Source of the DNA: Xanthomonas cassavae CFBP 4642
GTDB taxonomy: Bacteria > Pseudomonadota > Gammaproteobacteria > Xanthomonadales > Xanthomonadaceae
Length of the DNA: 13,664 nucleotides
Reading direction: 5' to 3'
NCBI RefSeq assembly: GCF_000454545.1
Contig: NZ_CM002139.1
Span: forward strand, 4,707,522-4,721,185
Numbering within the stretch: the first letter of the stretch is position 1; every line of letters starts with the position of its first letter. The notes beneath the pieces are model-generated. The model ran no database searches, was not told where the DNA came from, and saw nothing but the letters and a program-made list of their open reading frames with translations. This document shows, in pieces, positions 7,928 to 13,664 of this stretch. Made by a program: the position numbers and the translations under genes.

Positions 7928-7973
7928 CCCTGGCGGCGCGTAGCCGCCTTGACTGCCTGGCAGCCAGCCTGCC

Positions 7974-8150
7974 TCACCCGTTGAGCATGCCCAGATCCTT
8001 GGCGGCGGCCTGCGCGCCTTCCAGGCTGTCGAAAGCCACGCCAGTGTCGCCGACCACGTACTTGATCAGTTCGCCATCGCGCGTGGTTTCCTGCATCTTG
8101 AAGATCGGCACTGCATCGGTGCCGCCGACACGTTCTTTCTGTGTTGTCAT
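7974..8150 (-). CDS. Small conserved-looking protein, 58 residues, function unknown
   Basis: The protein begins MTTQKERVGGTDAVPIFKMQ and ends KDLGMLNG. It is supported by a strong ribosome site, GGAGG eight bases before the ATG, and by G/C-biased third positions. Two short beta strands (VPIFKMQETT and ELIKYVVGDTG) and a C-terminal helix (SLEGAQAAAKDLG) can be predicted by eye. There is no signal peptide or membrane segment. I do not recognise the family. A longer reading of the same frame upstream to 8825 exists but would overlap the EAL gene and is not credible. It is divergent from the EAL gene across 384 bp. Confidence 0.7.
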   Translation of the reverse strand: MTTQKERVGGTDAVPIFKMQETTRDGELIKYVVGDTGVAFDSLEGAQAAAKDLGMLNG

Positions 8151-8534
8151 GGATGAATCCTCCGGTGAGAGCGCCTTGCCGCGGACCGGCTGGTCCTGCG
8201 GCCCGCATGGGCGAGCGCAGACGCAACGACCGTAGCGCGCCTTTGCGTGCAGGCGCGTGAATCCCTCGCAGCGCGGCAGTCCGCACTGCGCATCAGGCCC
8301 GCTCGGCATAAAATCACATCCACTTCGCTCTGCGGACGCGCGCAATGCACGCGTGTGTCGTACATTCGCGACGTGCAGCCTCATCCATCCCCATCTGTGG
8401 TCCACATCACGCCGTTGCGCCGCGTCCGTCGGCGCGGCGATGCGGCCATGGCGCACGCCTGGATGCTGCCGCAGCGTCCACCGCATATCGGGCCGCACGC
8501 GTGATCTGGCCCTCATGCCGATGCGGGTGGTGAC
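8151..8534. other. Divergent intergenic region between the small ORF and the EAL gene
   Basis: It must hold promoters for both directions, but no -35/-10 pair is convincing. The only AT-rich spot is GCATAAAATCACAT near 8308-8321, where TAAAAT could serve as a -10 for the EAL gene. Candidate reading frames in it lack coding features; one ends at TGA overlapping the GTG start of the EAL gene but does not resemble a protein. Confidence 0.4.
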
Positions 8535-10103
8535 GTGAAGCGCCAACGCATCATTAGCCTGACCGTGCTGCTGGTGGTGGTGTGCGCAACGCTCCCGATC
8601 GGTCTGTCGTACTACCTCGCCTGGCGGCTGGCGCTGTCGCGTGAGGAAGGCAGGCTCAGCCAGCTGGCGGCGCTGGCGATCCGGCGTACCGAAACCGCCT
8701 TCGACGAGGCCTATGGCGCCTTGCTGAGCATGGCCGCCTCCAGGTCGACGCCCTGCTCGCCCGCCCACCTGGCGCAGATGCGCGCGTTGGTGCTGACCAG
8801 CCATTACATCGTCGAGCTGGGGCATTTCCGGCAGGGGCGGTTGCGCTGCACCTCATGGGGACTGTTGCCTGCCAGCATTCCGCAAAGCCGCCCGGATTTC
8901 GTGGTCAGGCGCGGCATTGCGGTCACCACGCGGCTGCTGCCGCTGGCCAACCCGCAACATCCACTGATGGCGCTGCAGCTGGACAACTACAACGCCCTGA
9001 TCAATCCGAACACGCTGGCCGACATCAATATCCCGCCCGGCCTGCAGCTGGCGATCGGCACTCCGGACGGGCAACTGCTCAGCAGTACCGGCACCGCTGC
9101 CGAACAGTTGCTGGTGGCGTCGCGCGCTGACGATACCACCCATACGCCTGGGCAGGCGCCCGCGCAGGTGCTGTCCGGCCGGGGAAGCCGGGGCGACTGG
9201 GCCGCGGTGGTCACCGAGCCGATCGCCTACCTGCGCGGACCGCTGGCTGCCGCGCGGCTGCAGGTGGTGCCGGTCGGCATTGCGCTGGCTGTGCTGCTGG
9301 TCGGCCTGGTGTTATGGGTCTCGCGACGACGCTTGTCGCCGCTGGCGCGGCTGGAGATCGCGGTGCAGCGCGGCGAATTCGTCGTGCATTACCAACCGAT
9401 CATCGCCCTCGACAGCGGCCGCTGCGTTGGTGCCGAGGCATTGGTGCGCTGGCAGCAGCCCGATGGCGTGCTGGTGCCGCCGGACGCCTTCATTCCGCTG
9501 GCCGAAGAAAGCGGCCTGATCCTGCCGATCACCGATCTGGTGGTGGCCGAAGTCATCCGCGACCTCGGCCCCACCCTGGCCGCCGAACCGTCGCTGCATG
9601 TGGCCATCAACGTCTCGGCCGGGGACATCAAGAGCGGCCGCGTGCAGTCGGTGCTGGCCGACGCGCTGCGGGGCACCGGCGTGGACAGCGGGCAGGTCTG
9701 GGTGGAGGCGACCGAACGCAGCCTGATGGACATCGATGCCGCGCGCACCACCATCACCCATCTGCGCGGCGCCGGCCACACCGTGTCCATCGACGACTTC
9801 GGCACCGGCTATTCCAGCCTGCAGTATCTGCAAGGCCTGCCGCTGGATGCCTTGAAGATCGACAAATCGTTCGTGGACACCATCGGCACGCACTCGGCCA
9901 CCAGCTCGGTCACCGCGCACATCATCGAAATGGCCAAGACGCTGCGGCTGCGCACCATCGCCGAAGGAGTCGAACGCCAGGAACAGCTGGATTACCTGCG
10001 CGCACACGGCGTGGACCTGGCGCAGGGCTGGCTGTTCTCGCGCGCGCTGCCGGCCATCGGCTTCATCGCCTATCAGGCACAGGCGCGCAACTCGGCGCGC
10101 TGA
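8535..10103 (+). CDS. CSS-motif EAL-domain c-di-GMP phosphodiesterase, inner-membrane anchored
   Basis: A 522-residue protein. Transmembrane helix 1 (about 6-28) is followed by a periplasmic CSS-type sensor domain (about 30-240) with Cys74 (PCSPAHLAQMR) and Cys105 (RLRCTSWG), then transmembrane helix 2 (about 242-263) and a cytoplasmic EAL domain (275-515). Catalytic signature: EAL at 301-303, N359 in INVS, E391, DDFGTGYSS (420-428), K441 in LKIDKS, AEGVE (476-480) and Q497. All expected metal and substrate residues are present, so it should hydrolyse c-di-GMP to pGpG. In relatives (PdeC and PdeB of E. coli) the redox state of the two cysteines, set by DsbA/DsbB, controls activity. There is no GGDEF domain. 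The start is GTG, since no ATG occurs in frame before the first helix; its ribosome site (GGGTGG) is weak. A single gene. Confidence 0.92.
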   Translation: MKRQRIISLTVLLVVVCATLPIGLSYYLAWRLALSREEGRLSQLAALAIRRTETAFDEAYGALLSMAASRSTPCSPAHLAQMRALVLTSHYIVELGHFRQGRLRCTSWGLLPASIPQSRPDFVVRRGIAVTTRLLPLANPQHPLMALQLDNYNALINPNTLADINIPPGLQLAIGTPDGQLLSSTGTAAEQLLVASRADDTTHTPGQAPAQVLSGRGSRGDWAAVVTEPIAYLRGPLAAARLQVVPVGIALAVLLVGLVLWVSRRRLSPLARLEIAVQRGEFVVHYQPIIALDSGRCVGAEALVRWQQPDGVLVPPDAFIPLAEESGLILPITDLVVAEVIRDLGPTLAAEPSLHVAINVSAGDIKSGRVQSVLADALRGTGVDSGQVWVEATERSLMDIDAARTTITHLRGAGHTVSIDDFGTGYSSLQYLQGLPLDALKIDKSFVDTIGTHSATSSVTAHIIEMAKTLRLRTIAEGVERQEQLDYLRAHGVDLAQGWLFSRALPAIGFIAYQAQARNSAR

Positions 10104-10153
10104 GTCATCCGATTCGCCACCCTGCTGCCCGGCCTTGTGGCCTTGGGCCGCTG

Positions 10154-10174
10154 GTGATTAGTGATTGGTGATTG
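10154..10174. repeat. Three-copy heptamer repeat
   Basis: GTGATTA, GTGATTG, GTGATTG in tandem within the 255-bp gap between the convergent EAL and desaturase genes. It is a short, AT-richer microsatellite that may vary in copy number. Confidence 0.7.
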
Positions 10175-10326
10175 GCACACCGCATGGAGCATGCGCATGC
10201 CGCGCCAGCGTTACCGCAGCATCGGCGACTGCATCCTCGCCGCGTGCTGCGTGCCGGCAAACCGAGTTCGGCGCCGTCAGCAGACGATCCACACGCCAGC
10301 AGCCCGAACACGCTCCACTCCAAGAA

Positions 10327-10349
10327 AAAGGCCGCCAGTGGCGACCTTT
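10327..10349 (-). terminator. Rho-independent terminator of the desaturase operon
   Basis: On the minus strand AAAGGTCGCC pairs with GGCGGCCTTT (one T·G pair) around a 3-base loop and runs straight into TTTTTCTT. It starts 10 bases past the desaturase stop codon. It is the only textbook intrinsic terminator in the window. Confidence 0.85.
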
Positions 10350-10358
10350 CTCGTTGGA

Positions 10359-11480
10359 TCACGCGCTCTGCAGCGCCCCGCTACGCTCGCGCACCGGCTT
10401 GGGCCGGCTCGGGAACGCGTGCCGCACGATCCGCCACATCACCTGGCCGAACTGACGCGGCAGCGAGCCGGTGTTGTAGTGCTGGCCGTAGCGCGCACAG
10501 ACCTGCTTCACCTCGACCGCAATCTGCGCGTAGCGATTGGCCGGCAGGTCCGGGTAGAAGTGATGTTCGATCTGGTGGCTCAGATTGCCCGACAGCACGT
10601 TCATCAGCTTGCCGCCGGTGAGGTTGGACGAGCCGCGCAGCTGGCGCAGATACCAGTGGCCGCGCGACTCGTTGCGGATCGATTCCTTCGGGAACACTTC
10701 CGCATCGGCAGTGAAGTGGCCGCAGAAGATGATCACGAAGGTCCAGATGCTGCGCAGCACGTTGGCGGCCAGGTTGCCCAGCAGTACGGTCAGGAAGAAC
10801 GGGCCGGCCAGCGCCGGGAACACGATGTAGTCCTTGAGCATCTGGCGGCCCATCTTGCGGCCGACCGGCAGGAACGAGGCGCGCAATTCGGCGGCCTTCA
10901 TCTTGCCGGCGAACCAGCGGCCCAGACGCAGGTCCTGGATTGCCACGCCCCATTCGAACAGCAGCGCGAACACCACCGCGATGAACGGCTGCAGCAGGTA
11001 GAACGGGCGCCAGCGCTGCTCGGGAAAGATGCGCAGCAGGCCGTAGCCGATGTCATCGTCCATGCCGCGCACGTTGGTGTAGGTGTGATGCTTGAAATTG
11101 TGCGTCTTGCGCCAGTTGTCGCCGGTGGCAACGATGTCCCACTCGTAGGTATTGCCGTTGAGCTGCGGGTCGCCCATCCAGTCGTACTGGCCGTGCATGA
11201 CGTTATGGCCCAGCTCCATGTTCTCCAGGATCTTGGACAGCGTCAGCAGCATCACGCCGGCAATCCAGGCCGGAATCAGCACGCTATGCACGAAGGCACC
11301 CAGGAACAGCAGCGCACGACCGGACACGCCGGTCCAGCGCACGGCGGCCACGATGCGGCGGATGTAGCGCGCGTCGTCGGCGCCGACCTGACGCTGCACG
11401 CGGGCGCGGATGGCATCGAGCTCGTCGCCGAAGGATTCCAGCTCGGCGGCAGACAGGGCGCGGTTATGGACTCGGCTCAT
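10359..11480 (-). CDS. desB: Membrane fatty-acid (acyl-CoA-type) desaturase, DesB/DesA3-like
   Basis: A 373-residue di-iron desaturase. Three histidine boxes are present: HNVMH (92-96), HNFKHH (127-132) and HQIEHH (302-307), with an extra His in CGHFTAD (H255). Hydrophobic stretches at about 56-80, 160-178 and 220-253 form the membrane segments. Such enzymes insert a cis double bond, usually delta-9, into acyl-CoA or phospholipid acyl chains, using O2 and electrons from a reductase. The gene starts nine bases after the reductase gene; the reductase stop TAA is part of its ribosome site (TAAGGA), so the two are translationally linked. The arrangement reductase-desaturase with a divergent TetR gene matches desC-desB-desT of Pseudomonas aeruginosa. 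Regiospecificity cannot be read from the sequence. Confidence 0.9.
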   Translation of the reverse strand: MSRVHNRALSAAELESFGDELDAIRARVQRQVGADDARYIRRIVAAVRWTGVSGRALLFLGAFVHSVLIPAWIAGVMLLTLSKILENMELGHNVMHGQYDWMGDPQLNGNTYEWDIVATGDNWRKTHNFKHHTYTNVRGMDDDIGYGLLRIFPEQRWRPFYLLQPFIAVVFALLFEWGVAIQDLRLGRWFAGKMKAAELRASFLPVGRKMGRQMLKDYIVFPALAGPFFLTVLLGNLAANVLRSIWTFVIIFCGHFTADAEVFPKESIRNESRGHWYLRQLRGSSNLTGGKLMNVLSGNLSHQIEHHFYPDLPANRYAQIAVEVKQVCARYGQHYNTGSLPRQFGQVMWRIVRHAFPSRPKPVRERSGALQSA

Positions 11481-11489
11481 GAGGGTTCC

Positions 11490-12566
11490 TTACAGATCCA
11501 GGATCAGGTCAGTACTCGGGGCACTGATGCACAGGCGGACCTGTGCAGTGGGTTCGTTGCTGCGCTCGCCGGTCAGCAGGTGGCGCGTGGTGCCGGCCTG
11601 GCGCGCGCAGGCGCAGCTGTTGCAGATGCCCATGCGGCAGCCGTGTTTTGGCCGCAAGCCCTGGGCTTCCAGCCCTTCCAGCAGCGACTGGCCGCGCGAC
11701 AGGCTCAGCGTACGGCCGCTGCGCGACAGCTGGACCTGCACCTGCCCGGCCTCGGCTTCGTCCGACGCCGGCACGCTGAAGGCCTCGGCCTGGAACGCCG
11801 CCACGCGGCCCTCCAGGCGTGCACGTGCGGCCTCCACGAAGCCGCCCGGACCACAGGCCATCACATGACGGCGCGGCAGCTCGGCAATCTCGTCCAGCGC
11901 GTGGGTATCCACCCGGGCGGCCGGTGCGACACCGTCGCGGGTGGTCAGCAGGCGTACGCGCAAGCGCGGATGCGCCGCGGCCAGCGCCTGGAACTCATCC
12001 AGGAAACAGGCATCGTCGCGCGCGCGCACCCAGTACAGCAGGTCGATGTCGGCCGGCATGCCGGCCTGCGCCGCGGCCCGCAGCAGCGCACGCATCGGCG
12101 TGATGCCGGAGCCGGCGGCCAGCAGCAGCAAGGGGGTCGGCGTGGCCGGCAGCAGCATGTCGCCAAACGCGGGGTCCAGCGACACCACCGTGCCCAGCGC
12201 GGCGGCGTGCCCCAGATAGCGGCTGACCTGCCCGCCCTCGATCATCTTGACCGTGATCGCCAGGTGGCCGTTGTCCAGCAGCGTCGGGCTGTAGCTGCGC
12301 AGCAAGCGGCGGCCGTCGATCTCTACGCCCAGGCTCACATGCTGACCGGCCTGCAGGCCCTGCCAATGGCCGTTGGGCTGCAAGACCAGGGTCACCGCAT
12401 CGCGACTGGCCGCACTGCGTTCGACCAGACGGGCCATCGGCCGCTCCAGCGTCCACAACGGGTTGATCCGGGTTGCCCAGAAGTCGAACAACTGTGGCGA
12501 CACCAGGCGGCGCGCCAGCCGTGCGGGCAACGGGGAGGTGGACTTGGGAGTGGGTGCCAGGCTCAT
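11490..12566 (-). CDS. desC: Ferredoxin reductase-type electron donor for the desaturase (DesC-like)
   Basis: A 358-residue flavoprotein with three modules: an FAD domain (about 45-140, RSYSP at 90-94), an NAD(P)H domain (145-250, GSGITPM at 152-158 and CGPGGF at 238-243) and a C-terminal plant-type 2Fe-2S ferredoxin domain (270-358, Cys310, 315, 318 and 346 in HGCRMGICNSC...LCIS). It passes electrons from NAD(P)H through FAD and the iron-sulfur centre to the desaturase. An ATG at 12584 would add six residues. I prefer 12566 because a good promoter (TATACA, 18 bp, TATAGT at 12579-12574) puts transcription start at or next to this ATG, which suggests a leaderless message; neither start has a clear ribosome site. 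It is first gene of the operon. Confidence 0.88.
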   Translation of the reverse strand: MSLAPTPKSTSPLPARLARRLVSPQLFDFWATRINPLWTLERPMARLVERSAASRDAVTLVLQPNGHWQGLQAGQHVSLGVEIDGRRLLRSYSPTLLDNGHLAITVKMIEGGQVSRYLGHAAALGTVVSLDPAFGDMLLPATPTPLLLLAAGSGITPMRALLRAAAQAGMPADIDLLYWVRARDDACFLDEFQALAAAHPRLRVRLLTTRDGVAPAARVDTHALDEIAELPRRHVMACGPGGFVEAARARLEGRVAAFQAEAFSVPASDEAEAGQVQVQLSRSGRTLSLSRGQSLLEGLEAQGLRPKHGCRMGICNSCACARQAGTTRHLLTGERSNEPTAQVRLCISAPSTDLILDL

Positions 12567-12573
12567 GGAGGGC

Positions 12574-12603
12574 ACTATACGCATGCATGCACATCCGTGT
12601 ATA
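12574..12603 (-). promoter_or_regulatory. Promoter of the desCB operon
   Basis: On the minus strand TATACA (12603-12598) and TATAGT (12579-12574) are 18 bp apart. The predicted start of transcription, about 12567, coincides with the preferred ATG. The -35 element lies inside the palindrome that is the likely repressor site. Confidence 0.45.
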
Positions 12604-12613
12604 CACTTGTATA
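12597..12613. promoter_or_regulatory. Likely TetR (DesT/FabR-like) operator between desC and desT
   Basis: Two overlapping palindromes lie here: GTGTATACAC (12597-12606) and TATACACTTGTATA (12600-12613, six-base arms, two-base spacer). They cover the desC -35 element and the probable desT -10 (TATATT, 12610-12615), so one bound dimer could block both directions. Assigning the neighbouring TetR protein as ligand is inference from position. Confidence 0.5.
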
Positions 12614-12628
12614 TTGACGGAAGGGGCT

Positions 12629-13306
12629 ATGATTCAGGCCCACGCCCGGCTGTTGCCCATGACCTCCATCGCCCTGCCGTCCCACGACGCGCCGCCGTCA
12701 CGCAAGCCGGCGATCTCGCGCGAAGACCTGATTGCCGCGGCGCTGTCGCTGATCGGCCCGCACCGCAGCCTGTCCACGCTGAGCCTGCGCGAGGTGGCAC
12801 GCGAGGCCGGCATCGCGCCGAACAGCTTCTATCGCCAGTTCCGCGACATGGACGAGCTCGCCGTGGCGCTGATCGATCTGGCCGGGCGTTCGCTACGCAC
12901 CATCATCGGCCAGGCTCGCCAGCGCGCCACCTCCACCGAGCGCAGCGTCATCCGCGTCTCGGTCGAGGCGTTCATGGAACAGTTGCGCGCCGACGACAAG
13001 CTGCTGCACGTGCTGCTGCGCGAAGGCGCGGTAGGCTCGGATGCGTTCAAACAGGCGGTGGAGCGCGAGCTCACCTATTTCGAAGACGAGTTGCGGGTGG
13101 ATCTGATCCGCCTGGCCGCCGCCGACAACGCCACCCTGCACGCACCGGCGCTGGTGTCCAAGGCGATCACCCGGCTGGTGTTTGCGATGGGCGCGGTGGC
13201 AATGGACCTGCCGCCGGAGAAGGACCCCGAGCTGATCGAGCAGATCTCGCAGATGCTGCGCATGATCCTGACCGGCGCACGCACCCTGGGCACGCACAAT
13301 GGTTGA
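12629..13306 (+). CDS. desT: TetR-family repressor of unsaturated fatty acid genes (DesT/FabR-like)
   Basis: A 225-residue regulator. An N-terminal helix-turn-helix (about 30-75) contains LSLREVAREAGIAPNSFYRQFRD (51-73), nearly identical to the corresponding part of E. coli FabR. The ligand domain (80-220) keeps the FabR-like blocks ARQR (96-99), SVIR (106-109) and LLRE (129-132). FabR and DesT bind acyl-CoA or acyl-ACP and adjust the ratio of unsaturated to saturated chains by repressing desaturase or fabA/fabB genes. The divergent position next to desCB favours the DesT role. ATG 12629 is preceded by GGAAGGGG; a second ATG at 12659 is possible and would remove ten poorly conserved residues. 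Confidence 0.88.
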   Translation: MIQAHARLLPMTSIALPSHDAPPSRKPAISREDLIAAALSLIGPHRSLSTLSLREVAREAGIAPNSFYRQFRDMDELAVALIDLAGRSLRTIIGQARQRATSTERSVIRVSVEAFMEQLRADDKLLHVLLREGAVGSDAFKQAVERELTYFEDELRVDLIRLAAADNATLHAPALVSKAITRLVFAMGAVAMDLPPEKDPELIEQISQMLRMILTGARTLGTHNG

Positions 13307-13664
13307 TTGCTTGCCGGCGTCCGCGCGCTACGGGCATCGGCATCGGCGCATGGACCACGCATCCACGGCGATTCCGGGCGCGCCGTGCAAACTTTCCGAC
13401 GACTGCTCGCGACGCGCTATTGGCATGCCTCATCCGCGGTGCTTGAATCAGATCATCGCCGGATTCCACCACCCTATTCGATTCCATCAGCGCGTTGCAG
13501 CCGATACACAGCTGCATTCTCTTTCGACCACCCGAAAGATAATCCAAAAATAATCCTGATTAGCCCCATCCCTCAGCCATGGAAGTTGCTTGCCATACGC
13601 AAAACGCGTTCTGGGCAAGGTGTGCAGCGCAGCAGCGCCGTCGCCAGCCGCGGCAGCATCTGTT
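13307..13664. other. Window end without a supported gene
   Basis: After the desT stop I see no convincing coding region. It holds a small perfect hairpin CTTTCG/CGAAAG (13521-13538, 6-base loop) and two ATAATCC copies 11 bp apart (13539-13545 and 13550-13556) in an AT-rich patch that may be promoter or operator DNA. A plus frame from ATG 13579 stays open to the window end (28 codons), and a minus frame enters from the right edge, but neither is recognisable. Confidence 0.45.

Noticed and set aside
8257..8538. A 93-codon frame ending in TGA that overlaps the GTG start of the EAL gene
   Set aside because: The overlap looks like translational coupling, but the peptide is unstructured, Arg/Ser/Cys-rich and without a ribosome site.
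10161..12617. A second plus-strand open frame, also 818 codons, antisense to desB and desC
   Set aside because: Same compositional shadow effect. The minus-strand genes carry all histidine boxes and iron-sulfur cysteines. The identical length of the two antisense frames is coincidence.
13579..13664. Start of a gene running off the right edge
   Set aside because: Only 28 codons, no good ribosome site and no recognisable sequence; not enough to call.

Overview
The window looks like a chromosomal segment of a high-GC gammaproteobacterium, most likely Xanthomonas or a close relative. The reasons are the strong G/C third-position bias, the ubiK-comM-PII neighbourhood, a GH84 beta-N-acetylglucosaminidase preceded by repressor-type operator repeats, and a desaturase/reductase/TetR cassette of the desBC-desT type. 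Genus is an inference from gene content; no 16S or other marker is present.

Layout. Positions 1-104 are the left edge of an IS5-family insertion sequence whose transposase runs off the window on the minus strand. After about 0.5 kb without a gene comes a WaaP/Kdo-kinase-like small phosphotransferase (597-1283, +). A secreted or periplasmic GH84 hexosaminidase follows (1511-3466, -). Its upstream region carries a well-formed promoter and two near-identical 19-bp operator-like boxes. From 3608 to 4492 there is no convincing gene, but there is an octamer/nonamer tandem repeat (3757-3848). A PII signal protein (4493-4831, -) is divergent from ubiK (5019-5303, +). ubiK leads directly into comM (5319-6828, +), which is broken by an 11-nt loss near position 6459.

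The second half holds a cytoplasmic-type lipocalin (7326-7835, +), a 58-residue orphan protein (7974-8150, -) and a membrane-anchored CSS-motif EAL phosphodiesterase for c-di-GMP (8535-10103, +). A compact lipid desaturation locus follows: desaturase (10359-11480, -) and ferredoxin-type reductase (11490-12566, -) as a two-gene operon with a clear terminator, divergent from a FabR/DesT-like TetR repressor (12629-13306, +). A palindrome in the gap overlaps promoter elements for both directions. The last 358 bases show no gene I can support.

How the parts work together: the reductase passes NAD(P)H electrons through its 2Fe-2S centre to the di-iron desaturase, and the TetR protein probably represses both promoters in response to acyl chains. 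The GH84 enzyme appears to be controlled by a sugar-responsive repressor encoded elsewhere. I see no wholly new multi-gene system. The strongest oddities are the frameshifted comM, whose truncated frame has by chance exactly the length of the intact protein, the paired operator boxes at the GH84 gene, and the repeat whose unit changes from 8 to 9 bp.
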